In this document: positions 16,086 through 24,239 of the stretch, piece after piece
How the letters are laid out: the number at the start of each line of letters is the position of its first letter
How positions within the stretch are numbered: the first letter of the stretch is position 1
Assembly: GCF_001612765.1 (NCBI RefSeq)
Contig: NZ_BDBB01000028.1
Location: 42,587 to 106,586, forward strand
Source of the DNA: Nocardia arthritidis NBRC 100137
Lineage (GTDB): Bacteria; Actinomycetota; Actinomycetes; Mycobacteriales; Mycobacteriaceae
Direction: 5' to 3'
DNA length: 64,000 bases
Notes under the pieces: model-generated
Databases searched by the model: none
Told to the model about the DNA's origin: nothing
The model's input: only the letters and a program-made list of their open reading frames with translations
Translations under genes and position numbers: made by a program

Positions 16086-17858
16086 ATGGCAGAAAATCGA
16101 TGGACCGTATCGCGAAGAACACTGCTTCGTAACACGGTCGCGGCGGGAGTGGCAGCGGGTGCGCTGGCGGCGGGTGCGGCGCGACCGACGCCGGGCGCGG
16201 CGAATCCCGGCGGCAGACGGGTCGCGGTGCTGGGCGGCGGCGTCGCCGGTCTCACCGCCGCGCACGAGTTGGCCGAACGCGGATTCCAGGTCACCGTCTA
16301 CGAAAAGCGCGCGTGGGGCGGCAAAGCCCGCAGCGTCGGCGTACCGGGCACCGGAGCCGGGGGACGACCGGACCTGCCCGGTGAACACGGCTTCCGCTTC
16401 TTTCCGGGCTTCTATCAGCACGTGCCCGACACCATGCGCCGAATCCCGTTCCCGGGCAACGCTAACGGCGTATGGGACAACCTCGTCGCGGTACCGGAGG
16501 CGCGATTCGCCCGCCGCGGCGGCGACGACTTCCGCGTCCCGCTCGGTCCGCGCTCCCGCGCCGAATTCTCGCCGGACAGTTTCCGCGAAACGCTCGGCGC
16601 GGCGCTGTCGACCGCGCTGAAGATGCCCCCCGACGAGGGCATCTACTTCGCCGAACGCCTGCTGGTCTTCAACACCAGCTGCGATGCCCGCCGCGTCGGC
16701 CAGTGGGAGCGCACCTCCTGGCACGATTTCGTCGGTGGCCACGCCCGCTCGCACGAGTTCCGCGCGCTGCTGTCCCGCACGCTGACCAGCATCATGGTCG
16801 CCGCGAAGGAGAACGTGGCGAGCGTGCGCACCATCGGCACAATGGGCGAGCAGTTCCTCGGCAATCCGTTGGGTATCGGCAACGACGGCGGCTTGGACCG
16901 GGTGCTCAACGGCCCGACCACCGCGGTCTGGATCGAGCCGTGGATGCGGCGGATCCGTGAACTCGGGGCCGAGTTCGCGCTCGGCACCGAGGTGCGCGAG
17001 CTGGAGGTGCGCGACCGCAGGATCGTCGCGGCCCGCGTCGTCGCCGAAACCGGCGCGCAGCGCACGATCGAGGCGGACTATTTCGTCGTCGCGCTGCCGG
17101 CCGAACGAGCGCGCACCCTATGGTCGCCGCAGGTGCTCGCCGTCCAGCCGGAATTGGCGGGGATGGACAACCTCGTCACCGACTGGATGAACGGCATTCA
17201 GTTCTATCTGCGCAGGTCGGCCGACATCTCGCGCGGCCACACCGCTTATATCGACGCGCCGTGGTCACTCACCTCGATCAGTCAGAACCAGCTGTGGCGC
17301 CGCAAGCTGACCGAGTTCGGCGACGGCACTGTGCGGGACTGCCTGTCGGTGGATATCTCCGACTGGAACACCCCCGGCATCCTTTTCGGCAAGCCTGCCA
17401 AAGAGTGCACGCACGAGGAAATCGCGCGCGAGGCGTGGGCACAGATCCGGGCGCACCTGGACGACCGCGGCGAGGTGCTGGGCGACGCCGACCTGCACTC
17501 CTGGTTCCTCGACCCGGGCATCTCGTGGCAGGAGGGGCAGCGGCGCAATGCCAACGCCGATCCGCTGCTGATCAACACCGCCGGGTCCTGGCAATACCGT
17601 CCGCAGGCGCACGGCGCCCTGGAAAACCTCTTCCTGGCAGGCGACTACGTGCGCACGAATGTCGATCTTGCGACCATGGAGGGCGCCAACGAGTCCGCGC
17701 GCGCCGCGGTGAACGCGCTGCTGGACGTGGCCGGTTCGAACGCGGAGCGCTGCCGGACGTACACCCTCTTCCGCGCGCCCGAACTGGAACCGCTGCGCCG
17801 GATCGACGCCGACCGCTACGCGGCGGGACAGCCCAATATGTTCGACCTCCCGGTCTGA
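16086..17858 (+). CDS. Tat-exported FAD-dependent oxidoreductase (amine oxidase / phytoene-desaturase-like)
   Basis: 590 residues from ATG 16086. A twin-arginine signal (SRRTLLRNTVAAGVAAGALA) leads into a Rossmann FAD site VAVLGGGVAGLTAAHELAER (about 44-63) with the second motif EKRAWGGKARS. The C-terminal FAD motif is LFLAGDYVRTN. This matches the flavin amine-oxidase superfamily that includes hydroxysqualene dehydroxylase and carotenoid desaturases. The substrate cannot be fixed from sequence, and no squalene or carotenoid genes are nearby. The start is chosen to give the Tat signal; a GTG at 16056 is possible. Its 3' end is partly duplicated about 480 bp downstream. Confidence 0.8.
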   Translation: MAENRWTVSRRTLLRNTVAAGVAAGALAAGAARPTPGAANPGGRRVAVLGGGVAGLTAAHELAERGFQVTVYEKRAWGGKARSVGVPGTGAGGRPDLPGEHGFRFFPGFYQHVPDTMRRIPFPGNANGVWDNLVAVPEARFARRGGDDFRVPLGPRSRAEFSPDSFRETLGAALSTALKMPPDEGIYFAERLLVFNTSCDARRVGQWERTSWHDFVGGHARSHEFRALLSRTLTSIMVAAKENVASVRTIGTMGEQFLGNPLGIGNDGGLDRVLNGPTTAVWIEPWMRRIRELGAEFALGTEVRELEVRDRRIVAARVVAETGAQRTIEADYFVVALPAERARTLWSPQVLAVQPELAGMDNLVTDWMNGIQFYLRRSADISRGHTAYIDAPWSLTSISQNQLWRRKLTEFGDGTVRDCLSVDISDWNTPGILFGKPAKECTHEEIAREAWAQIRAHLDDRGEVLGDADLHSWFLDPGISWQEGQRRNANADPLLINTAGSWQYRPQAHGALENLFLAGDYVRTNVDLATMEGANESARAAVNALLDVAGSNAERCRTYTLFRAPELEPLRRIDADRYAAGQPNMFDLPV

Positions 17859-17895
17859 ATCGCGATCGATGGACGTGGCAAGGTGAGAGATCTGC

Positions 17896-18126
17896 ATGAG
17901 GAAGAGGGGAAACTCCGCCGCTGAACCCGATCCAGCCGTCCTCGAATTCACAGCGAATTCTGCATATCGCGCGTATCCGGATACTGTCGCAAAGTTCACC
18001 GGCCAGGTGGGCTACAGTTCGAACAATTTCGCATGGTCGTTGAACCTACTGTCCGCGACTCAAAACGTTGTGTACATACCTCCTCCATTCGAGCGCTACG
18101 TAGTAGATGCGATTTCAAGGTGCTGA
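17896..18126 (+). CDS. Unrecognised small reading frame in a low-GC patch
   Basis: A 76-codon frame (MRKRGNSAAEPDPAV, ending VVDAISRC) whose composition is clearly lower in GC than the flanking genes, with AT-rich codons such as AAT, TCT, TAC and AAA. AGGTGAGAG precedes the ATG at a long spacing. No family is recognised. It may be a small foreign gene or part of a decayed one, because a duplicated and degenerate 3' gene end follows at 18243-18338. Confidence 0.35.
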   Translation: MRKRGNSAAEPDPAVLEFTANSAYRAYPDTVAKFTGQVGYSSNNFAWSLNLLSATQNVVYIPPPFERYVVDAISRC

Positions 18127-18242
18127 CCGATACCGGAATGCAGCCGGGAAATGCGGAAACGGCTGTCGACTTCATCGCCAGGTGATCGAGACCCCTGACC
18201 TCGTCAGGATCTCCGAGCCGACCGGCAGAAGGGGGTACACAC

Positions 18243-18338
18243 CTGGAATGCGGCCCACAGCTGAAGGCCACACTGTGTGAATCCGTGCGCCGGATCGACG
18301 CGACCGGACAGCCGAACACGTTCGACACCCCGGTCTGA
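18243..18338 (+). pseudogene. Relic of a second copy of the FAD oxidoreductase 3' end
   Basis: In one frame this stretch ends RRIDATGQPNTFDTPV then TGA. The intact gene at 16086-17858 ends RRIDADRYAAGQPNMFDLPV then TGA. The match extends into the DNA, covering the stop codon and the bases just after it, with a short in-frame deletion. Upstream of this the similarity fades. It looks like the remnant of a tandem duplicate or of an old recombination event. Confidence 0.6.
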
Positions 18339-18414
18339 ACCGATGTGATCGATCTCCCGGTGGCGGAACCGAATTCGATCGCCATCGCCGCGGGGACGGT
18401 GCTTGAATCGAATC

Positions 18415-19038
18415 ATGAGCGAGATCACCGACCCGGCGGATCTACGGGCGTTGCTCGGCGAAGTCGCGCCGCGCACCGCCACCAAGGAGCGGGCCGCGCT
18501 GCACGCCAGGGACCGGGAGTGGATCGCCGCCTCCCCGTTCCTGGTGATGAGCACCAGCGATGCGAACGGCAACTGCGACGCCTCCCCGAAAGGCGATCCG
18601 GCCGGGTTCGTGCGGGTGCTCGACGACACCACCCTCGCCGTGCCGGAGCGCCCCGGTAACCGGCGCGCCGACGGCTATCTCAACATCCTGGCCAACCCGC
18701 ATGTCGGCCTGCTGTTCGTGATCCCCGGCCGCCGCGAGACGCTGCGGATCAACGGCCGCGCCCGGCTGGTGCGCGACGCGCCATACTTCGACGACATGGT
18801 GGTGCGCGGTCATCGCCCGATCCTCGCGGTCGAGGTGGATGTCGACCAGATCTTCTTTCATTGCGCCAAGGCATTCATGCGCAGCCACCTGTGGGAGCCC
18901 GAGCAGTGGCCGGAGGACACCTTGCCGAGCGCTGCGTGCCTGGTCAAAGAGGTGCAGACGAACGTGACCGAGACGGTGGAGGAACTGGAGCGCTACTACT
19001 CGCCGGAGAACTACGCGGCCAAGCTCTACCGGGACTGA
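18415..19038 (+). CDS. Pyridoxamine 5'-phosphate oxidase-like FMN flavoprotein (PPOX family)
   Basis: 207 residues of a split-barrel FMN-binding protein. The core reads WIAASPFLVMSTSDANGNCD, then ASPKGDPAGFVRVLDD and NPHVGLLFVIPGRRETLRI, which fits the family often named for MSMEG_1061. Such proteins are usually F420- or FMN-dependent oxidoreductases of unknown substrate rather than true PdxH. The ATG at 18415 is chosen over a TTG four codons upstream. It stands alone between the relic region and murT. Confidence 0.85.
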   Translation: MSEITDPADLRALLGEVAPRTATKERAALHARDREWIAASPFLVMSTSDANGNCDASPKGDPAGFVRVLDDTTLAVPERPGNRRADGYLNILANPHVGLLFVIPGRRETLRINGRARLVRDAPYFDDMVVRGHRPILAVEVDVDQIFFHCAKAFMRSHLWEPEQWPEDTLPSAACLVKEVQTNVTETVEELERYYSPENYAAKLYRD

Positions 19039-19103
19039 GCCGCGTGGCCCACGCCACCCGACCGCGGCGCGCCCGGAGCGCGGGGCGAACATAGACTCGC
19101 GAC

Positions 19104-20342
19104 GTGGCAGACATATCGGTGCGCGGACGGCTCGCGCTGGCGGCGGCGGGAGCGGCGTCCTGGGCCTCGCAGAAGGCGGGTCGCGGCAAGGGCTCGATGA
19201 TCGGCGGCTTGATCGCGTTGAAGATCGATCCGACCGTCATGGACCAGTTGGGGCGGCGGCGGCGCACCGTGCTGGTGACCGGCACGAACGGCAAGTCCAC
19301 CACCACGAGGATGACCACCGCCGCGCTCAGCACCCTCGGCGCGGTCGCGACCCAGGCCGACGGCGCGAACATGGACGCGGGCATCGTCGCCGCGCTCAAC
19401 GCGCACCGGGGCGCGCCGCTGGCCGCGATCGAGGTGGACGAATTGCACCTGCCGCACGTCACCGATTCGCTGAACCCCTCGGCGGTGGTGCTGCTCAACC
19501 TCAGCCGCGACCAACTCGACCGGGTCGGCGAGATCAACATGATCGAGCGCAAGCTGCGCGCCGGGCTGGCCCGGCACCCCGCCACCGTCGTGGTCGCCAA
19601 CTGCGACGACGTACTGGTCACCTCCATCGCCTACGACCACCCCAACGTGGTGTGGGTGTCCGCGGGCAGCGGCTGGGCGATGGACGCGACCAGCTGCCCG
19701 CGCAGCGGTGAGCCGATCGTCTGGGAGGGCACGCACTGGCGCAGTACCGGTGCGGATTTCCAACGCCCCGAACCGGATTGGTGGCTCGACGGGGATGACC
19801 TGGTCGGGCCGGAGGGCGCGCGGTTCCCGCTGCGGCTCGCGCTGCCGGGCCGGGCCAATCGCGGCAACGCGGCACAGGCGGTGGCGGCCGCCGTCGCGCT
19901 GGGCGCCGACGCGGAGCAGGCCGTCGCGGCCGCGGGCACGGTCCGCGAGATCGCGGGTCGCTACCGCACCGTGCAGGTCGGTGAGCACGACGCGCGTCTG
20001 CTGCTGGCGAAGAATCCGGCCGGCTGGCAGGAGGCGCTGTCGATGATCGAGCCGACCTCCGCGGGGCTGGTAATCGCGGTGAACGGCCAGGTGCCCGACG
20101 GCGAGGACCTGTCGTGGCTGTGGGACGTGCGGTTCGAGCACTTCGAAGGCGTGCAGGTGGTGGCCGCGGGCGAGCGCGCCACCGACCTCGCGGTGCGGCT
20201 GACCTACGCAGGCGTGGAGCACACCTTGGTGCCCGATCCGGTGCGCGCCATCGCGTCGTGCCCCGCCGGCCACGTCGAAGTGCTGGCGAACTACACCGCG
20301 TTCCGCGATCTCAATCGTGACCTCGAGGAGCAGGCATCATGA
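19104..20342 (+). CDS. murT: Lipid II isoglutaminyl synthase, MurT subunit
   Basis: 412 residues. With GatD it amidates the alpha-carboxyl of D-glutamate in lipid II at the inner membrane face, using ammonia delivered by GatD. The Mur-ligase ATP loop is TGTNGKSTTT (about 60-69). The central domain has DELHLPHVTDSLNPSAVVLLNLS split across residues 112-134. The C-terminal domain (DUF1727) starts near residue 310. The family's Cys4 zinc ribbon is mostly lost: only Cys198 remains, and the expected partners appear as Ser201, Ser214 and Ala217. It overlaps gatD by four bases (ATGA). Matches Rv3712. Confidence 0.93.
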   Translation: MADISVRGRLALAAAGAASWASQKAGRGKGSMIGGLIALKIDPTVMDQLGRRRRTVLVTGTNGKSTTTRMTTAALSTLGAVATQADGANMDAGIVAALNAHRGAPLAAIEVDELHLPHVTDSLNPSAVVLLNLSRDQLDRVGEINMIERKLRAGLARHPATVVVANCDDVLVTSIAYDHPNVVWVSAGSGWAMDATSCPRSGEPIVWEGTHWRSTGADFQRPEPDWWLDGDDLVGPEGARFPLRLALPGRANRGNAAQAVAAAVALGADAEQAVAAAGTVREIAGRYRTVQVGEHDARLLLAKNPAGWQEALSMIEPTSAGLVIAVNGQVPDGEDLSWLWDVRFEHFEGVQVVAAGERATDLAVRLTYAGVEHTLVPDPVRAIASCPAGHVEVLANYTAFRDLNRDLEEQAS

Positions 20343-21046
20343 GTTCGACCTTCCGCATCGGCCTGGTGCTGCCGGACGTGATGGGCACCTACGGCGACGG
20401 CGGCAACGCCCTCGTGCTGCGCCAGCGACTGCGCATGCGGGGGTACGACGCCGAGATCGTGGAGATCACGCTGTCCGACCCGGTGCCGGATTCCCTGGAC
20501 GTCTACACCTTGGGCGGCGCGGAGGATTCCGCCCAGCGGCTGGCCACCCGGCACCTGCAGCGCTATCCCGGCTTGCAGCGCGCCGCCGCGAAAGGAGCTC
20601 CGGTGCTCGCGATCTGCGCGGCCATCCAGGTGCTCGGCCAGTGGTACGAGACCTCTGTGGGCGAGCGGGTGGACGGCGTCGGCCTGATCGACGTCACCAC
20701 CTCGCCACAGACCGAACGCGCGATCGGCGAGGTGACCACCGCACCGCTGCTCGACGGGCTCACCGCGCCGCTAACCGGCTTCGAGAACCACCGGGGCGGT
20801 ACGAAACTCGGCGGTGAAGCGCACGGGCTGGCGCGCGTCACCCGTGGCGTCGGCAACGGCGTCGGCGACGGGCTGGAGGGCGTCGTCCAGGGTTCGGTGA
20901 TCGGCACCTACATGCACGGCCCGGCGCTGGCCCGCAACCCCGAACTCGCCGACCTGCTGCTGATGCGCGCCCTCGGCGTCACCGAGCTGGCTCCCCTCGA
21001 CCTCCCCGAGGTCGACCAGCTCCGCCGGGAGCGCCTGCGCGCCTGA
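20339..21046 (+). CDS. gatD: Lipid II isoglutaminyl synthase, GatD glutamine amidotransferase subunit
   Basis: 235 residues, class I glutaminase of the CobB/CobQ type that releases ammonia for MurT. The nucleophile is Cys93 in AICAAIQVLG and the catalytic His is His193 in YMHGP. The N-terminus has the typical LVLPDVMGTYGDGGNALVL. It is translationally coupled to murT through the ATGA overlap. Amidation of glutamate affects cross-linking and lysozyme sensitivity in actinobacteria. Matches Rv3713 in place and family. Confidence 0.93.
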   Translation: MSSTFRIGLVLPDVMGTYGDGGNALVLRQRLRMRGYDAEIVEITLSDPVPDSLDVYTLGGAEDSAQRLATRHLQRYPGLQRAAAKGAPVLAICAAIQVLGQWYETSVGERVDGVGLIDVTTSPQTERAIGEVTTAPLLDGLTAPLTGFENHRGGTKLGGEAHGLARVTRGVGNGVGDGLEGVVQGSVIGTYMHGPALARNPELADLLLMRALGVTELAPLDLPEVDQLRRERLRA

Positions 21047-21287
21047 GTTCGGCGGGTGGGCTCGCCTGAGTCCGGCTCCGTGAGCAGGTCAACGCGACCC
21101 ACCGCCGCGGCGCGCATCGCGACGTGATTACGGGTGTGCGGCCAGGCATCGGACGGGGACAGGCTGTGGGCGCGTTCCACACGCGTCCACAGCTGCGAGG
21201 TCGTGGTGGCAGGGGCACGCATTTCTCGGTGGTAGCGGGCGCGGGCCTGTGCCGCATACGGGCACCGCGCGTTCGCTCGTGGGAGCG

Positions 21288-21980
21288 TCAGTCGCAGCAG
21301 TCGCAGCCGCTCGCGTCCGTGGCGCTGGCCGGGGCCGGGCAGCAGGTGTCACCGCGCCAGGCGTTGACGCCTTCCTTGACCGCGATGGCGGCGATGACCA
21401 GGGCGGCGATCGGGTCGGCCCACGACCGGCCGAGCACGCTGTCGATCAGCAACCCCGCCAGCAGCACCGCCGAAAGGTACGTGCACAGCAGAGTTTGCTT
21501 GGAGTCGGCGACTGCGGATGCGGATCCGAGTTCGCGCCCGGCGCGGCGCTGCGCTGCCGACAGCACCGGCATGATCACCAGGCTCACCGCCGCCAGGGTG
21601 ATGCCGACCGGGGAATGCACAGCCGCTCCCGCACCCAGCAGTGCGCGCACGGAGTCGACGACCACGTACGCGGCGAGGGCGAAGAAGGAGAACGCGATGA
21701 TCCGCAGCGCGATCTTCTCCCGCGCCCCGGGGTCGCGGCCGGCGAACTGCCACGCGACCGCGGCGGCCGAGGACACCTCGATCACCGAGTCCAGCCCGAA
21801 CCCGATCAGCGCGGTCGATGACACCCGCGCCCCTTCGGTGAGCGCGATGACCGCCTCGATCACGTTGTAGGTGATCGTCCCGGCGACCAACCAGCGGATT
21901 CGCCGGGCCAGCAGCTCCCGTCGCCGCGACGGCTGATTCGCCGCGGCCGGGAGCGAGGGGATGCCCAGGGGCGCGGACAT
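21288..21980 (-). CDS. CDF-like cation transporter lacking the cytoplasmic domain
   Basis: 230 residues, essentially only the six-helix membrane domain of a cation diffusion facilitator. Family metal-site regions are visible as GFGLDSVIE in helix 2 and VADSKQTLLCTY in helix 5. The usual C-terminal dimerisation domain is absent. Instead the protein ends in a Cys-rich tail (TCCPAPASATDASGCDCCD) suited to binding soft metals. The ATG overlaps the stop of the upstream ArsR/CmtR-like gene (TGATG), so the two are translationally coupled. Likely function: export of Cd, Pb, Zn or a similar ion under control of that sensor. Confidence 0.82.
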   Translation of the reverse strand: MSAPLGIPSLPAAANQPSRRRELLARRIRWLVAGTITYNVIEAVIALTEGARVSSTALIGFGLDSVIEVSSAAAVAWQFAGRDPGAREKIALRIIAFSFFALAAYVVVDSVRALLGAGAAVHSPVGITLAAVSLVIMPVLSAAQRRAGRELGSASAVADSKQTLLCTYLSAVLLAGLLIDSVLGRSWADPIAALVIAAIAVKEGVNAWRGDTCCPAPASATDASGCDCCD

Positions 21981-22324
21981 CAGCAGCAACCCTCGATATC
22001 GGCCTCCGGGCAGCACGCCGGATCCACCGCGAGCACCAAGCCCAGCAGATCCGCCAAAGCCGCGGCTATGCGCGGATCGGCCAGTTCATAGCGGCTGCGC
22101 CGCCCCTCCGCAACCGCGACGACCAGGCCACAGCCGCGCAGGCAGGCCAGATGGTTGGACAGGATCTGCCGCGTGACCCCGATCCGTTCGGCCATTTCCG
22201 ACGGGTAGGCCGGGGCCGCACGCAATGCGAGCAGGATCCGGGTGCGGGTCGGGTCCGACAGGGCGTGTCCGAATCGGGCCAGCGCGTCGGTGTGCGGCAA
22301 CGTCTCCACACAGTAAAAGTACAT
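21980..22324 (-). CDS. ArsR/SmtB family metal sensor, CmtR-like
   Basis: 114-residue winged-helix repressor that would release DNA on binding metal. After a short N-terminus the fold runs from LARFGHALSDPTRTRILLAL to the recognition helix TRQILSNHLACLRGCGLV. The cysteines in NHLACLRGCG match the Cys57 and Cys61 pair of mycobacterial CmtR, a Cd/Pb sensor. A C-terminal stretch (VDPACCPEADIEGCC) supplies the third ligand and extra thiols. A GTG five codons in is an alternative start. It heads the operon with the CDF-like exporter. Confidence 0.85.
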   Translation of the reverse strand: MYFYCVETLPHTDALARFGHALSDPTRTRILLALRAAPAYPSEMAERIGVTRQILSNHLACLRGCGLVVAVAEGRRSRYELADPRIAAALADLLGLVLAVDPACCPEADIEGCC

Positions 22325-22334
22325 CAGAATCTGT

Positions 22335-22352
22335 ATTCATAAACCAGTGAAT
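22335..22352. promoter_or_regulatory. Probable operator of the CmtR-like sensor
   Basis: ATTCA (22335-22339) and TGAAT (22348-22352) form an interrupted inverted repeat 10 bp upstream of the sensor gene's start. TTCA-N-TGAA half-sites are typical of ArsR/SmtB operators. No ribosome binding site lies between, so the message may be leaderless. Confidence 0.45.
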
Positions 22353-22414
22353 CGTCAAAGTGGTCCCGCGTGACTCGAAGCGCTGGCGAGCGGGCCCGAT
22401 TTCGCTGGTCGGGG

Positions 22415-22445
22415 TTGCATCCCGTACCCGGGTACAGGCTTACCG
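22415..22445 (+). promoter_or_regulatory. MerR-type metal-responsive promoter
   Basis: TTGCAT (22415-22420) and TTACCG (22440-22445) are 19 bp apart, the over-long spacer typical of MerR-activated promoters. Inside lies a perfect 12-bp palindrome GTACCCGGGTAC (22424-22435), resembling mercury- and zinc-type MerR operators. It points at the ATG at 22453. No merR gene of that type is adjacent in this window. Confidence 0.6.
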
Positions 22446-22452
22446 TGGCCAC

Positions 22453-22707
22453 ATGATGATCTCGCCTTCCTCTGGGGATCGGGTGCCGGAGTCATGCACC
22501 TTGCCCACTGTCGAGCAGCCTGTCCGGGTCGCGGAGTTCGATCGGTTCTTCGCCGGGTCGGTGATGCACATCGAGGTGCCCGAGACCCGGATCGAGGTCC
22601 TCGACGCGCTCGCCACCCGGGTGGACGCCGATCGGACTGGACGCGCTCCCGCGCCTCGGGTGCTGCCGGCCCCCGTCCTGATCGCCGCCGGAGTTTCGGC
22701 TGAATGA
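22453..22707 (+). pseudogene. Internally deleted metal-resistance-associated small protein
   Basis: An 84-codon frame. Its start (CTLPTVEQPVRVAEFDRFFA) and its end (EVPETRIEVLDALATRVDA) resemble, from memory, the two ends of a roughly 110-residue actinobacterial protein found near mercury or arsenic resistance genes. In that family the middle carries a CCSFF motif; here the middle is missing and no such cysteines remain. The frame is open, so the deletion is in frame, but loss of the metal-binding core suggests a non-functional product. It follows a MerR-type promoter with almost no leader. Confidence 0.5.
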
Positions 22708-22889
22708 TCACACTGGGGAGTCCGTCCTGGCTGGAACCGCCCGGGCCGCCGTCGCGCCGAGATCGGCTACGCCTGCTGGTTGCGGCGCAGGGTGGTTCCG
22801 AATCGGCGCCCGTCCAAGTGTTCAGAGCCCTGCCGACACAACGAGTTCGTGGGACAATCGCTTGATTCTCCAGATGCAAGGGGGGACTG

Positions 22890-23261
22890 TTGCGTTCGGT
22901 GCCACTGCTCGTCGCGTTGGGTTTAAGCCTGGTCGCCTGCGGCACACCCGAGCCCGCTCCCAGCCCGGCAACCACAACTGTGCCGACGTCATCAGCGGCG
23001 GCGCCGCCCATATCGACTACCGAACCCGTACCGTCGTCGGCGGACCAGCCGACGGTAACGGTGATCCAGTCTCAGCCGGCCCGAAACTCCAGCTCGGCGA
23101 ACGTACCCCAAACCTCGGTATCACTCACAACCGTCCCGTTGACCGAAAGCTTGCCGACGACAGCCGATATCGGGGCGACCACGCCCGACGAAGGGGCTCG
23201 GCTCACCACGCCCCCGACATCCCCCTTCACCAGTCCCCCTGCCACTACGCCGTCACGATGA
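22890..23261 (+). CDS. Ser/Thr/Pro-rich lipoprotein
   Basis: 123 residues starting at TTG with GGGGGG just upstream. A lipoprotein signal (LRSVPLLVALGLSLVACG) has lipobox LVAC with Cys17. The rest is almost entirely Thr, Ser, Pro and Ala (for example PATTTVPTSSAAAPP), with no fold expected, like a wall-spanning stalk that could be O-mannosylated. Its stop overlaps the start of the membrane-protein gene that follows (ATGA), so the two are made together. No family recognised. Confidence 0.7.
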   Translation: MRSVPLLVALGLSLVACGTPEPAPSPATTTVPTSSAAAPPISTTEPVPSSADQPTVTVIQSQPARNSSSANVPQTSVSLTTVPLTESLPTTADIGATTPDEGARLTTPPTSPFTSPPATTPSR

Positions 23262-24178
23262 GCAGCGCGCGCACCGATGAGATGTCACCGTCTCGGCGCG
23301 CGATGGCTTTCGCGGTGGCGACGTCGGAAGCGACCCTGACCCTGGCGGTCCTTTACTACGTCGGGTCGGTATACACCCGCTCCTGGTACGGGCATTTCGG
23401 AATCGACGCTCGTCTGCTGGACTTCAGTGTGTCCGACTACGTCATCAAGAGCCTCGACGGCGCCTTCTTCCCGGTCGTGCTGGCGTTGTTGATCGCTGCC
23501 GCGGTGATCGCACTACGGCAGGTTCCGCTCGTCGCGGTCATGCGCACTCGACGGCCGCGGCGGGCGCTGCGGCTGTGGGTGCGGGCAGTCACTGTCGTCG
23601 GGGTGCTGCTGTGCACCGGGGTCGCGGCAGGGCTTGTGCTACGTAAGCATTTGCCCAGCTGGATGAGTCTGGGCCTGCCGCTGACGCTCATCACCGGCGT
23701 CGCATTGATCTGGTACGCCCAGGAACTGTCCACCACCTACCACCGGTTGCTCTACCGGCGACCCGGCGACTCCCCACCCCGTCGGTCGGTACCACTGCTG
23801 GTCACGTTATTGGGTTTGGCCTTCCTCGCCGGATTCTGGGCCATCGGGTACTACGCCAGCGTGCAGGGCAGCCGTAGCGCAACCGAGGAGGAGAACCATG
23901 GTCTGGGGCATCAGCCCGCGGTCGTGGTGTTCAGTGTCGACCGACTCGCCATCGCAGGCGGAAGGTCCAGAATCGACGCAATCACGCTGCCCGACACCAG
24001 ATATCGCTATCAATACAGCGGACTCCTGCTGCTCGCTCGCGCCAACGACCGATATTTCCTGATCCCCGCCGACTGGGACAAAGAACGCGGTGACCGGGTC
24101 TTCGTCATCACCACCTCCGACAACATCCGCATCGACCTCGCACCACGACGCGCCCCGAAACAACCCGATCATCCGTAG
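23258..24178 (+). CDS. Membrane protein of unknown function, partner of the lipoprotein
   Basis: 306 residues. Membrane helices occur near 13-35 (MAFAVATSEATLTLAVLYYV), 60-80, 100-120, 128-145 and 170-188. A soluble C-terminal domain of about 100 residues follows (VVVFSVDRLAIAGGRSRIDA, then LLLARANDRYFLIPADW). The start overlaps the lipoprotein stop by four bases. No family was recognised. The C-terminal domain lies after an odd-looking helix count and would be outside if five helices is right. Composition fits the genome. Confidence 0.7.
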   Translation: MSSARTDEMSPSRRAMAFAVATSEATLTLAVLYYVGSVYTRSWYGHFGIDARLLDFSVSDYVIKSLDGAFFPVVLALLIAAAVIALRQVPLVAVMRTRRPRRALRLWVRAVTVVGVLLCTGVAAGLVLRKHLPSWMSLGLPLTLITGVALIWYAQELSTTYHRLLYRRPGDSPPRRSVPLLVTLLGLAFLAGFWAIGYYASVQGSRSATEEENHGLGHQPAVVVFSVDRLAIAGGRSRIDAITLPDTRYRYQYSGLLLLARANDRYFLIPADWDKERGDRVFVITTSDNIRIDLAPRRAPKQPDHP

Positions 24179-24239
24179 CCGCGCACTCCGATACGTGTCC
24201 GGCGAATCGCCGCCCGAATGTCGAACTCACGTCGGCCGG

